Below, in pieces: positions 9,622 through 18,153 of a stretch of DNA of 64,000 bases; within the stretch, counting starts at the first letter, position 1, and the number at the start of each line of letters is the position of its first letter. The translations under genes and the position numbers were made by a program. The stretch is from Sphingomonas sp. LaA6.9 (GTDB taxonomy: Bacteria > Pseudomonadota > Alphaproteobacteria > Sphingomonadales > Sphingomonadaceae). Below the pieces are notes generated by a model, which was given only the letters and a program-made list of their open reading frames with translations, was not told the DNA's origin and did no database searches. Location: positions 1-64,000 of the forward strand of contig NZ_JAKVIO010000006.1 of NCBI RefSeq assembly GCF_022601895.1, given 5' to 3'.

Positions 9622-10808
9622 GCAAAGGGGACGGGGGCGGACGCGGCGACGCGACGCGGCTCGTCCAGGCCGGACGGCGCCAGGAATGGGCGGGCGCGGT
9701 GGTCAACCCGCCCGTCTGGCGCGCGTCGACGATCCTGTACGGCAGCGTCGCCGAAATGCGTGGACGCCAGCACGATACGCATCATCAGTTCTATTACGGC
9801 CGGCGGGGAACGCCGACACAGTGGTCGCTCGCCGAAGCGCTGACCGAAATGGAGCCGGGGGCGGCGGGAACCCTGCTCTATTCCTCGGGCGTGGCGGCGG
9901 TGACGACGGCGCTGCTCTCGGTTCTCAGGCCCGGCGATGAACTGCTCATGGTGGACAGCGCCTATGAGCCGACGCGTGCCTTTTGCGAAGGGCTGCTGCG
10001 CCGCATCGGCGTCGTGACCCGCTATTACGACCCGCTGATCGGTGCCGGCATCGAAGCGCTGATTACCGATCAGACCGCGGCGATCTTCATGGAAAGTCCC
10101 GGCAGCCTGACCTTCGAGGTGCAGGACGTGCCCGCGATCACCGCGATCGCGCGCGCACGCGGTATCGTGACGCTGCTCGACAACACCTGGGCGACACCAC
10201 TCTTCTTCCGCGCGATCGAAAAGGGCGTCGACCTCACCATCCTCGCCTGTACCAAATATGTCGTTGGCCATTCGGACGTGATGCTCGGCTCCGTCACCGC
10301 CAATGCCGAACATTGGCAGTCGTTGCGCAAGACCAGCTATTCGCTTGGCCAGTGCGCATCGCCCGACGATGCCTGGCTGGCAGCGCGCGGGTTGCGGACG
10401 CTCGACGTGCGCCTGTCGCGGCATCAGAGCAACGCACTTGCCGTCGCGCAGTGGCTGGACGAACAGCCCGAGGTGGCGCGCGTGCTCCATCCCGCACTGG
10501 AGAACTGCCCCGGTCACGCCATCTGGAAGCGTGATTTCAGCGGTGCCTCCGGACTGTTCTCGTTCGTGCTCAACGGCGGTGATGATGCGGCGCGTACCGC
10601 ACTTGTCGACGATCTCGAATTGTTCGGCATCGGCTTCAGCTGGGGCGGATATGAAAGTCTCGTCATACCGGCCGATCCGCATCGCAGCGCGGTGGCATGG
10701 AGTGCGCCGGGGCCGCTGGTTCGCCTCCAGATCGGGCTCGAGAATCCGGGCGACCTGATTGCCGATCTTGCGGCAGGGCTCGGAAGCTTCCGCGAGGCGC
10801 GGGGATGA
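9618..10808 (+). CDS. metC: Cystathionine beta-lyase (PLP-dependent)
   Basis: 396 residues when started at the ATG that overlaps the sseA stop (9618), which I prefer to an upstream in-frame start at 9567. Fold-type I PLP enzyme of the Cys/Met metabolism family: YYGRRGTPTQWSLAEAL near the N-terminus, LLYSSGVAAVTTALL, LDNTWATPLFFRAIEKGVD and the PLP lysine in LACTKYVVGHSDVMLG. It splits cystathionine to homocysteine, ammonia and pyruvate. The substitution pattern (SYSLGQCASPDDAWLAARGLRT) fits the alphaproteobacterial MetC branch. Coupled to sseA and mscS by ATGA overlaps at both ends. Confidence 0.92.
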   Translation: MSKGDGGGRGDATRLVQAGRRQEWAGAVVNPPVWRASTILYGSVAEMRGRQHDTHHQFYYGRRGTPTQWSLAEALTEMEPGAAGTLLYSSGVAAVTTALLSVLRPGDELLMVDSAYEPTRAFCEGLLRRIGVVTRYYDPLIGAGIEALITDQTAAIFMESPGSLTFEVQDVPAITAIARARGIVTLLDNTWATPLFFRAIEKGVDLTILACTKYVVGHSDVMLGSVTANAEHWQSLRKTSYSLGQCASPDDAWLAARGLRTLDVRLSRHQSNALAVAQWLDEQPEVARVLHPALENCPGHAIWKRDFSGASGLFSFVLNGGDDAARTALVDDLELFGIGFSWGGYESLVIPADPHRSAVAWSAPGPLVRLQIGLENPGDLIADLAAGLGSFREARG

Positions 10809-11761
10809 GCGAGCGCCAGCATGGCATAATGTTCGTGCTGCGCTGGCTTGCCCTGATCTCGGTTCTGATCGCGTTGTTCGTGCTGCTGTCGGGGCAGGTG
10901 CCCGGCTCGGCGCCGACACTCGCGTTCATGGATCGTTTCGGTTTCGAAGCGGCGCGCTACAGGCTCTCGCTGCTGAGTGTGTCGCGGCTGGTCGTTACCG
11001 TCGCCGCGCTGTTCGTGGCGGTTCGTATCGTCAACGGACTGGTCCATCGCTATGTGAGGCGCGTCGACGGGCTCGACCCAACCCAGAAGCTTCTGACCGA
11101 GAAGCTCGTCGGCATTGGCGTGATCGCGGTCGCCTTTTTCATGGGCATCGACGCACTCGGCATAGACCTGACCGCGCTCACCGTATTTTCAGGCGCCTTC
11201 GGCCTCGCGGTCGGCTTCGGCTTGCAGAAGACCTTCGGCAATCTCTTCGCCGGTCTGATCCTGCTGATGGATCGCTCGATCAAGCCGGGCGATGTGATCG
11301 TCGTCGGCGATCGCTTCGGCTGGGTCAACAGAATCGGCACGCGCGCGGTCTCCGTGGTGACGCGCGACGGCAAGGAGCATCTGATTCCCAACGAGAATCT
11401 GATGACGCAGGAGGTGGAGAACTGGTCCTATTCGGATCGTAACGTGCGGCTCCATATCCCGGTCAGGGTCTCCTACGACTCCGATCAGGATCGGGCGCGC
11501 GAACTCATGCTGGAGGCGGTGCGCGCCGCGCCGCGCGTGCTCGACGATCCGGCGACGGTCGTCTGGATCGTCAACTTCGGCGATTCGGGTATCGAATATG
11601 ACATCCGCATGTGGATCAGCGATCCCGAGAACGGCGTCGGCAATGTTACATCCGATGTGCTGACACGTATCTGGAAGCTTTTCTGCGAAAACGATATCCG
11701 CATACCCTTCCCCCAGCGCGATCTTCATATCCGCGACTGGCCGACGGAAAATTCCGCTTAG
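10805..11761 (+). CDS. Small-conductance mechanosensitive channel, MscS family
   Basis: 318 residues. Three to four hydrophobic segments occupy residues about 8-28, 55-75, 95-115 and 120-150; the last contains the pore-lining pattern GLAVGFGLQKTFGNLFAGL, followed by the beta domain MDRSIKPGDVIVVGDRFGWV and N-E-N-L-M-T-Q. This is the MscS pore plus the C-terminal cage. It releases solutes across the inner membrane on osmotic downshock. I start it at the ATG overlapping the metC stop (10805); longer frames upstream lie inside metC. Why it is coupled to sulfur genes is not evident. Confidence 0.9.
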   Translation: MSERQHGIMFVLRWLALISVLIALFVLLSGQVPGSAPTLAFMDRFGFEAARYRLSLLSVSRLVVTVAALFVAVRIVNGLVHRYVRRVDGLDPTQKLLTEKLVGIGVIAVAFFMGIDALGIDLTALTVFSGAFGLAVGFGLQKTFGNLFAGLILLMDRSIKPGDVIVVGDRFGWVNRIGTRAVSVVTRDGKEHLIPNENLMTQEVENWSYSDRNVRLHIPVRVSYDSDQDRARELMLEAVRAAPRVLDDPATVVWIVNFGDSGIEYDIRMWISDPENGVGNVTSDVLTRIWKLFCENDIRIPFPQRDLHIRDWPTENSA

Positions 11762-12105
11762 GCGAGAATCTTTTCCATCGCGCGAATCGACTTTTCCATT
11801 TCGCGCGCCAGATGCGCCGCCGCGGCAGTGGCGCCTGCACCCTGTTTGCGACCCGCGATCAGCGCGGTCAGGCCAGCTGCCGCATAAGCAGCGGTTTCGC
11901 CCGCTACCGCGTCGAAGCGGCGCTGCACGAGCGGCGGGGCCGAATCATAGCGCGTGTCGAATGCAACATCTGCGGTTGCGAACGGTGTTGGAAGGCACGC
12001 GCCTGCGAGTTCGTTGACCAACGCCTGGATCGCGCGCAGCTCGGTCAGCTGCTGCGCGGGCGTTGGCTTGCCTTCGGGCACGATCGGCGTGGAAATCTCG
12101 CTCAC
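11758..12105 (-). CDS. Conserved-looking small protein of unknown function
   Basis: 115 residues from a GTG at 12105 (VSEISTPIVPEGKPTPAQQL...). The frame stays open upstream into the torF promoter, but that part is low-quality. The protein is acidic to neutral, alanine-rich, probably helical, with a C-terminal AHLAREMEKSIRAMEKILA; no signal or membrane segment. I do not recognise a family. Its last 4 nt overlap the end of mscS on the other strand. Its start lies 226 nt from the divergent torF start. Confidence 0.5.
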   Translation of the reverse strand: MSEISTPIVPEGKPTPAQQLTELRAIQALVNELAGACLPTPFATADVAFDTRYDSAPPLVQRRFDAVAGETAAYAAAGLTALIAGRKQGAGATAAAAHLAREMEKSIRAMEKILA

Positions 12106-12195
12106 GCGACCATTATCGCCGCTTTTGGCTAATGAATCGTTGAAGGCACGACTGTTGCGTTGCGGCAACAGCGCTGCCCTATCCTGCGGCGCATC

Positions 12196-12212
12196 GCACA
12201 ATATTCTTGTGC
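12196..12212. promoter_or_regulatory. Inverted repeat upstream of the TorF porin gene
   Basis: GCACAA-TATTC-TTGTGC, a perfect 6-bp stem with a 5-nt centre, 120 nt upstream of the porin start. It resembles an NtrC-type GCAC...GTGC box but with a 9-nt instead of 7-nt centre, so it is a candidate regulator site only. Confidence 0.3.
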
Positions 12213-12226
12213 AGCGCAGCGTGATT

Positions 12227-12242
12227 CGGCATTTGTGTTGCG
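12227..12242 (+). promoter_or_regulatory. Candidate sigma-54 promoter of the TorF gene
   Basis: CGGCATTTGTGTTGCG carries GG and GC exactly 10 nt apart (12228-12229 and 12240-12241), matching the -24/-12 pattern YTGGCAY-N5-TTGC in all but the first T. Transcription would start near 12253, giving an 80-nt leader to the ATG at 12332. Inference from pattern only. Confidence 0.35.
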
Positions 12243-12331
12243 TTCGTTGCAATTCGCCCCGGCCCTTCAGGGCAAGAGAGGCAGAGAGCGACGACGCAGG
12301 CGGGACGACGCATCGAATAGAAAGGAATATC

Positions 12332-13102
12332 ATGCGCACGTCCATCACCGGCCTCACGGCCCTGGCTTTGGCCATGCTCGCAACGCCCGCGCTCGCTCAG
12401 GACGAGGCAGCGGCTCCCGAGGAAACGAGCAGCATCACCATCTCCGGTGGTGCGACGGTAGTCACCGACTATCGCTTCCGCGGCATTTCGCAGACCGACA
12501 AGAATTTCGCGCTGCAGGGCACGATCAGTCTTTCGCACGAGTCGGGTTTCTATGCGACGGTCTGGGGTTCCACCATCGATGACTATGTCGCCGCCGGTGG
12601 TGATCAGGAACTCGACCTGATCCTCGGCTGGAAGAAGACCTTCGGTGGCACCACGGTCGATCTCGGTGTGCTCTATTACTACTATCCCGGCGCCGAAGAG
12701 ATCGTGCCCGGCTATGACAGCGACTTTGTCGAGCCCTATGTGGCGGTCTCGCACACCTTCGGGCCGGTCACCGGCAAGCTGACCGCGGCCTATGCGCCCA
12801 GCCAGAGCGCGCTTTCGGTCGGCAATGGCAGCGAAGACAATTTCTATCTCGCGGGCGACCTTTCGGGCGGGATCCCGGGCACGCCGCTCAGCCTGTCGGC
12901 GCATGTCGGCCACTCGTTCGGCCCCAGCTATCTGACGATCGGCGACGAATATACCGACTGGAGCCTGGGCGCGACCTACACCTGGAAGAACCTGTCCTTC
13001 GGCGTCTCCTATGTCGACACCGACAAGGCGCTGTTCAACCCGATCTCGGGCAAGAACGTGTCCAAGGCGGGCGTCGTCGGTTCGATCGGCGTGGCCTTCT
13101 GA
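12332..13102 (+). CDS. TorF family putative porin (Gcw_chp type)
   Basis: 256 residues. A Sec signal ends near residue 22 (LATPALAQD). The mature part starts with the family signature TISGGATVVTDYRFRGISQTD and consists of alternating beta strands ending in ...GSIGVAF, with a terminal Phe as in outer membrane barrels. The family (TIGR02001) is widespread in proteobacteria and is often found next to nitrogen-control genes; its solute is not established. The start at 12332 is set by AAAGGAATATC just upstream. A rho-independent terminator follows 18 nt after the stop. Confidence 0.88.
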   Translation: MRTSITGLTALALAMLATPALAQDEAAAPEETSSITISGGATVVTDYRFRGISQTDKNFALQGTISLSHESGFYATVWGSTIDDYVAAGGDQELDLILGWKKTFGGTTVDLGVLYYYYPGAEEIVPGYDSDFVEPYVAVSHTFGPVTGKLTAAYAPSQSALSVGNGSEDNFYLAGDLSGGIPGTPLSLSAHVGHSFGPSYLTIGDEYTDWSLGATYTWKNLSFGVSYVDTDKALFNPISGKNVSKAGVVGSIGVAF

Positions 13103-13120
13103 ACCGCTGAACCGCACACG

Positions 13121-13147
13121 AAAAAGGGGGCCGCGGCCCCCTTTTTT
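13121..13147. terminator. Bidirectional rho-independent terminator
   Basis: AAAAA-GGGGGCC-GC-GGCCCCC-TTTTTTA: a strong GC stem with A-run on one side and T-run on the other. It sits between the TorF gene (plus) and bamF (minus), whose 3' ends face each other, so it can serve both. Confidence 0.85.
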
Positions 13148-13168
13148 ATTGGTGCTCGGGGCGCCCGC

Positions 13169-13585
13169 TTATTGCGGGGTCGAAGCGCGCGCGTCCTGAC
13201 CGTCGCCCTCGGGCGCGGCAACGATGTCGCGCGTGACCGAACCCTTGTCGACGACATTGGTGTCGGGATCGCCCACGCCCGAGCGGATGCCCGCATCGGC
13301 GCGGTTGCCGCCTGCCTGCGTGATCACGCCGGTTTCGCTCGTGCTGCGCGGCGCGGGGCCGCCGAACATCGCCTGAAGCGCCTGCGTAGCCGAATCGGTT
13401 TCCTGCGGGCGCGGGGCGCCGGGCTTGGGCGGCACCAGCGCGAAATCGGGGGGGATCACCAGCGGCGCCTTGCGCGCGGTGGCGAATTCGTCGGGGCGGT
13501 CGCGATTGGTGATGCCGCCCGAGGCACAGGCCGAAAGCGTCAGCGCGGCCAGGCCCAGACTTCCAAAAATCACCGTCTTACGCAT
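13169..13585 (-). CDS. bamF: DUF3035 lipoprotein, BamF-type assembly component
   Basis: 138 residues from the ATG at 13585. The start MRKTVIFGSLGLAALTLSAC ends with a lipobox LSAC, so the protein is a predicted lipoprotein. The remainder is short and low-complexity with the DUF3035 motif RPDEFATARKAPLVIPPDF. In Caulobacter this family (BamF) is part of the beta-barrel assembly machine in the outer membrane. It begins inside the last codons of lspA (8-nt overlap), fitting since LspA matures lipoproteins. An in-frame start at 13621 would destroy the lipoprotein signal. Confidence 0.82.
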   Translation of the reverse strand: MRKTVIFGSLGLAALTLSACASGGITNRDRPDEFATARKAPLVIPPDFALVPPKPGAPRPQETDSATQALQAMFGGPAPRSTSETGVITQAGGNRADAGIRSGVGDPDTNVVDKGSVTRDIVAAPEGDGQDARASTPQ

Positions 13586-14105
13586 CCACAGTCTCCGTAG
13601 CGTCTTTAGTGTCGCCCGCACCGCCGCCCGCGAAGAGCGCCCGGATCAGCAGGACGATAACGCCGATGGTAATAGCAGCATCGGCGACATTGAATACCAA
13701 AAAGGGGCGAAAATCCCCGAAATGCAGGTCGGCAAAATCAACGACATGGCCGAACCTGACACGATCCACGATATTGCCCAGCGCGCCGCCCAGCACGAGG
13801 CCGAGCGCCAGCACGTCCCAGCGGCATTTCTCGCGCCACATCCAGATGACGACGCCAAGGCTGATCGCCAGCGTCAGCGCGACGAGGCCCCAGCGCATCG
13901 CCTCGCTGTCGGCGCGCAGAAAGCCCATGGAAACGCCGTAATTCTCCACCCAGGTCAGGTTGAAGATCGGCAAGATCTCGATCTGCCCGAGGGTTTTCAG
14001 GTCCAGCGGGACGGTGACGACATATTTCGCGATCTGGTCGATCGCGAAGACGCACGCGGCAAGGATCAGGCCGAGACGGCGATGGGTGTGGAGGGCTTCA
14101 ATCAT
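13578..14105 (-). CDS. lspA: Lipoprotein signal peptidase II
   Basis: 175 residues from ATG 14105; a GTG at 14135 would add ten residues and cannot be excluded. Four hydrophobic segments and the two catalytic aspartates, Asp114 in GNIVDRVRFGHVVDF and Asp142 in FNVADAAI, identify the aspartic signal peptidase that cleaves diacylglyceryl-prolipoproteins in the inner membrane. It lies 47 nt after ileS, the order ileS-lspA being conserved in many bacteria, and overlaps bamF at its end. Confidence 0.95.
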   Translation of the reverse strand: MIEALHTHRRLGLILAACVFAIDQIAKYVVTVPLDLKTLGQIEILPIFNLTWVENYGVSMGFLRADSEAMRWGLVALTLAISLGVVIWMWREKCRWDVLALGLVLGGALGNIVDRVRFGHVVDFADLHFGDFRPFLVFNVADAAITIGVIVLLIRALFAGGGAGDTKDATETVDA

Positions 14106-14152
14106 GGAGGGAGGTTTGATCTCTCTTAGCTTCACTTAGCTTCACAATTTTC

Positions 14153-17002
14153 TCACAAACGCGCATCGACGACGCTCTCGCAGCGCCCGCACAGATCGCC
14201 ATCCTCCGCCACGTCGGGAAGGTGACGCCAGCAACGGCCGCACTTGGCTTCGTCGGTGCGCGTGACGACCACGCTCGCCTCGCTGCCGTTGACTGCTTTG
14301 GCGACGATGCAGATTTCGGCGAAATCCCCGGCATCGAGCCCGGCGAGATCGGGTGCCGCAATCTCGGCCTCGAGGCTTGAGCGGATGACCTTGTCGCGGC
14401 GGAAGGGCTCGATAGCCTCGGTAACGCGCTCGCGCGCGGCGCGCACGCCCTGCCACTTCGTCCCCAGCGCATCATCCCGCCACCCCGCATCGACCTCAGG
14501 CCATTCAAGCATATGCACCGATTGGTCTTCGGTAGGAAAGCGGCTTTGCCACACTTCCTCGGCGGTGAAGGGGATGATCGGCGCGGCATAGCGCACCAGC
14601 GCGTGGAACAGCGTGTCGAGCACGGTGCGATAGGCGCGGCGCTTCGTGTCCGTGGGCGCATCGCAATAGAGGCAGTCCTTGCGGATATCGAAGAAGAAGG
14701 CCGAGAGGTCTTCGTTCGCGAAATCGGTCAGCGCACGGATATAGCGGTTGAACTCGAAGCCGTCGGTCGCTTCCCTGAGGTCCGCATCGAACTGCGCGAG
14801 CAGATGGAGCACATAACGCTCCAGCTCGGGCATCTCGCTGACGGGCAGCTTCTCGGCCTCGGTGAAGCCGTCCAATGCACCGAGCAGGTAGCGGAAGGTG
14901 TTCCTGAGCTTGCGATACTGGTCCGAGGTGCCCGACAGGATTTCCTTGCCGATGCGGACGTCCTCGAAATAATCGACCGAGGCGACCCACATGCGCAGGA
15001 TGTCGGCACCGCTTTCGCCGATGATCTTCAGGGGATCGACGACATTACCGAGCGACTTGGACATCTTGCGGCCATTGCCGTCGAGCGCGAAGCCGTGCGT
15101 CAGCACCGCGTCATAGGGGGCGCGGCCGCGCGTGCCCGAGCTTTCGAGCAGTGACGACTGGAACCAGCCGCGATGCTGGTCCGAACCCTCGATATAGAGG
15201 TTGGCGCGGACACCTTCCCCGTAACGTTGTTCGATCACGAAGGCGTGGGTCGAGCCTGAATCGAACCAGACGTCGAGGATGTCGGTGACGACCTCATAGT
15301 CTTCGAGCTTGTAATCGGGCCCGAGCAGTGCCTGATGATCGGTCGCGTACCAGGCATCGGCGCCGCCTTTGGTGACCGCGTCGATGATGCGGGCGTTGAC
15401 CGCGTCGTCGCGAAGATATTCGCCCGACTGGCGGTGGACATAGAGCGCGATCGGCACGCCCCAGGCGCGCTGGCGGCTGATCACCCAGTCGGGGCGTCCT
15501 TCGACCATCGCATGGATGCGGTTGCGCGACTTTTCGGGCACCCAGCGGGTGCGCTCGATCGCATCGAGCGCGAGCTGACGCAGGCTCGGGCCGTTGCCCG
15601 AAGCATGGCCGCGCGTGTCGCCCTCAAGCCCGGCTTCCACCACGGGCAGCGGCTCGCGACCCCCGATCGCACGGTCCATCGGGATGAACCATTGCGGGGT
15701 GCAGCGGAAGATGATCTTCGCCTTGGAGCGCCACGAGTGCGGATAGCTGTGGTTGAAGTCGGCAGATGCCGCGAGCAGCGCACCCGCTTCGCGCAGATCC
15801 TCGCAGATCGGGCCGTCGGGGGCGTTGAACTTGTTGTTGATGACCGAGCCCTGACCACCGAGCCACAGCCAGTCGTCACGATATTTGCCGTCATCTGTGA
15901 CCGCGAAGACGGGGTCGATGCCATTGGCCTTGCACAGCAGGAAGTCGTCCTCGCCATGGTCGGGCGACATGTGGACAAGGCCCGTGCCCGCATCGGTGGT
16001 GACGAAATCGCCGGGCAGGAAGGGGCGGGGCTTCGCAAAGAAGCCGCCAAGCTTGTGCATCGGGTGGCGGGCCTTGGACTGCGCCAGCGTCTCAGGTGAA
16101 ACTATCCCAAGCGAACTAAGCTCAAGATTCGCACGCTTGGCAAAGGCGTCCGCCAGCGCTGCTGACAGCAGGTATCGGCGGCCGTCGCTGCCTTGATAGA
16201 CGGTGTACTGCCCGTCCGGCGCCTGGCATTCGAGCGACGGGCTGAATGCCAGCGCCTGATTGACCGGAATCGTCCAGGGAGTGGTGGTCCAGATGACTGC
16301 CAATGCGCCAACAAGCGCCTCGACCGGGCTCTCGACGATCTCGAACCCGACGTCGATCTGGGTCGAGGTGATGTCCTCATATTCGACCTCGGCCTCGGCG
16401 AGCGCGGTCTTTTCGACGGGGGACCACATCACGGGCTTGGCGCCGCGATAGAGCTGGCCGCTCTCCGCGAACTTGAGCAGTTCGCCGACGATCGCGGCCT
16501 CGGCCTCGAACTTCATGGTGAGGTACGGATCTTCCCAGTCGCCCATCACGCCCAGCCGCTCGAACTGCGCGCGCTGCACCGCGACCCATTTCTCGGCATA
16601 GACGCGGCATTCGGCGCGGAACTCGGCGGGCGGAACCTCGTCCTTGTTCTGCTTCTTCTTGCGGTACTCTTCCTCGATCTTCCATTCGATCGGAAGGCCG
16701 TGGCAGTCCCAGCCCGGGATATAGGGCGCGTCCTTGCCGAGCAGGGTCTGGCTGCGGACGATGATGTCCTTCAGCACCTTGTTCATCGCATGACCCATAT
16801 GGATGTCGCCATTGGCGTAGGGCGGCCCGTCATGCAGGATGAAGCGCTCGCGACCCGCGCGCTGTTCGCGCAGCCGGTCGTAAATCCCGATCTTCGCCCA
16901 GCGCTCAAGGATGGCGGGCTCCTTCTGGGCCAGCCCGGCCTTCATGGGGAAATCGGTCTTCGGCAGGAAGACGGTGTCGCGATAATCGGGTTTTTCGGTC
17001 AT
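14153..17002 (-). CDS. ileS: Isoleucyl-tRNA synthetase
   Basis: 949 residues, normal for bacterial IleRS. Class I signatures: the HIGH element as HMGH in PPYANGDIHMGHAMNKVL, the editing domain in the middle, and KMSKS in GNGRKMSKSLGNVVDP. The C-terminus has the zinc-binding pair CGRCWRH...CGRC. It charges tRNA-Ile in the cytoplasm. I use the ATG at 17002 (MTEKPDYRDT); the open frame continues upstream through the palindromic element but is not protein-like. Between it and ribF upstream lie 157 nt containing a large inverted repeat. Confidence 0.97.
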   Translation of the reverse strand: MTEKPDYRDTVFLPKTDFPMKAGLAQKEPAILERWAKIGIYDRLREQRAGRERFILHDGPPYANGDIHMGHAMNKVLKDIIVRSQTLLGKDAPYIPGWDCHGLPIEWKIEEEYRKKKQNKDEVPPAEFRAECRVYAEKWVAVQRAQFERLGVMGDWEDPYLTMKFEAEAAIVGELLKFAESGQLYRGAKPVMWSPVEKTALAEAEVEYEDITSTQIDVGFEIVESPVEALVGALAVIWTTTPWTIPVNQALAFSPSLECQAPDGQYTVYQGSDGRRYLLSAALADAFAKRANLELSSLGIVSPETLAQSKARHPMHKLGGFFAKPRPFLPGDFVTTDAGTGLVHMSPDHGEDDFLLCKANGIDPVFAVTDDGKYRDDWLWLGGQGSVINNKFNAPDGPICEDLREAGALLAASADFNHSYPHSWRSKAKIIFRCTPQWFIPMDRAIGGREPLPVVEAGLEGDTRGHASGNGPSLRQLALDAIERTRWVPEKSRNRIHAMVEGRPDWVISRQRAWGVPIALYVHRQSGEYLRDDAVNARIIDAVTKGGADAWYATDHQALLGPDYKLEDYEVVTDILDVWFDSGSTHAFVIEQRYGEGVRANLYIEGSDQHRGWFQSSLLESSGTRGRAPYDAVLTHGFALDGNGRKMSKSLGNVVDPLKIIGESGADILRMWVASVDYFEDVRIGKEILSGTSDQYRKLRNTFRYLLGALDGFTEAEKLPVSEMPELERYVLHLLAQFDADLREATDGFEFNRYIRALTDFANEDLSAFFFDIRKDCLYCDAPTDTKRRAYRTVLDTLFHALVRYAAPIIPFTAEEVWQSRFPTEDQSVHMLEWPEVDAGWRDDALGTKWQGVRAARERVTEAIEPFRRDKVIRSSLEAEIAAPDLAGLDAGDFAEICIVAKAVNGSEASVVVTRTDEAKCGRCWRHLPDVAEDGDLCGRCESVVDARL

Positions 17003-17046
17003 AGGTGGAGCGCTGCTTAGAGGATGATGAGCGAAGTTTGAAGCGC

Positions 17047-17160
17047 AATCCTCCCCCTTGGGGGAGGGGGGCCATGCGGAGCATGGTGGAGGGGGTGCCC
17101 GGGCTTCAAACCAGCCCCTCCGTCGCGCTGCGCGCGCCACCTCCCCCAAGGGGGAGGATT
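17047..17160. repeat. GC-rich palindromic intergenic element
   Basis: A perfect 21-bp inverted repeat bounds it: AATCCTCCCCCTTGGGGGAGG at 17047-17067 and its complement at 17140-17160. Each arm is itself a hairpin (CCTCCCCC-TT-GGGGGAGG). The inner part holds further complementary runs (GGAGGGGGTG and CAGCCCCTCC). The right end abuts the ribF stop codon. The form matches a non-coding repeat often seen between sphingomonad genes; no ORF inside. Confidence 0.8.
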
Positions 17161-18086
17161 TATTGGGACAGAACCCTTTTGGCCTCTTCGCAGTCTCTGG
17201 CGATCTGCGCCTTGAGCGCATCGAGTCCGTCGAACTTCATCTCGTCGCGCAGGAAATGGATCAGCTCGACCTCGATCGTCTGCCCATAGAGATCGCCCGA
17301 AAAGTCGAAAAAATGCGGTTCGAGCAGTTCCTTGGGCGGATCGAAGCTTGGCCGGATGCCGAGATTGGCGGCGCCATCGAGGATGCGGCCGTCGGGCAGC
17401 CGCCCGCGCACCGCATAGATGCCGTAGCGCGGGCGCAGATAATGGCCGAGTTCGATATTGGCGGTGGGAAAGCCGATCTCGCGGCCCAGCTTGTCACCAT
17501 GCTGGACCACGCCTTCGATCGCGAAGGGGCGGGTGAGCAGCTGTGTTGCGCTCTCGCAGTCGCCCGCCTGCAGCGCGTCGCGGATGCGGCTTGAGGAGAT
17601 GACCTCGCCCTCCGCGGCGACGGGCCCCACGGCTTCGGTGAGGAAACCGGATTCCCGGCCGAGTTCGGCAAGCACGGCGACGTTGCCGCCGCGCCCCTTG
17701 CCAAAGGTGAAATCCTCACCGGTGACCACGCCTTTTGCACCGATAAGCTCGACGAGCCGCTCTGCCACGAATTGCCCGGCGGTGAGCGACGCCAGTTCGG
17801 CGCCAAATTCGAAGACGAGCATCGCATCGGCGCCCGCTTCGCCGAAGAGGCGCTGCCGCTGGTCGAGCGTGGTGAGGCGAAAGGGCGCGGCGTCGGGCTT
17901 GAAATGGCGAACGGGATGCGGATCGAAGGTGGCGACGAGCGCGGGCCCGCCGATCTGCCGCGCAAGCGCGACCGCACGGCCGACCACCGCCTGGTGCCCC
18001 GCATGAAAGCCGTCGAAATTGCCCAGCGCGATCACGCCGCCCCGCAGATGATCCGGGACGCGGACGCTGCCCGAAAGCCGCTCCAT
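17160..18086 (-). CDS. ribF: Bifunctional riboflavin kinase / FAD synthetase
   Basis: 308 residues from the ATG at 18086 (MERLSGSVRV), the usual RibF length; an upstream start at 18122 is possible. Residues 1-180 form the nucleotidyltransferase domain with GNFDGFHAGH and the VTGEDFTFGKGRGG motif; the C-terminal domain has the riboflavin kinase signature GFPTANIELGHYLRPRYGIYAV and PSF. It makes FMN and then FAD in the cytoplasm. It precedes ileS on the same strand, a common arrangement (ribF-ileS-lspA). Confidence 0.95.
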   Translation of the reverse strand: MERLSGSVRVPDHLRGGVIALGNFDGFHAGHQAVVGRAVALARQIGGPALVATFDPHPVRHFKPDAAPFRLTTLDQRQRLFGEAGADAMLVFEFGAELASLTAGQFVAERLVELIGAKGVVTGEDFTFGKGRGGNVAVLAELGRESGFLTEAVGPVAAEGEVISSSRIRDALQAGDCESATQLLTRPFAIEGVVQHGDKLGREIGFPTANIELGHYLRPRYGIYAVRGRLPDGRILDGAANLGIRPSFDPPKELLEPHFFDFSGDLYGQTIEVELIHFLRDEMKFDGLDALKAQIARDCEEAKRVLSQ

Positions 18087-18132
18087 GAGCCGGGCTATAG
18101 GGTGGGGCGGGGCGAGGGGCAATCGCCTTCCT

Positions 18133-18152
18133 CCCCTCCCTCAAGGGAGGGG
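18133..18152. repeat. Small palindrome of the same GC-rich type
   Basis: CCCCTCCCT-CA-AGGGAGGGG, a perfect 9-bp stem with a 2-nt loop in the 67-nt gap between the dipeptidase stop (18154) and the ribF start (18086). It may slow transcription between the two genes. It resembles one arm of the element at 17047-17160. Confidence 0.6.
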
Positions 18153-18153
18153 C

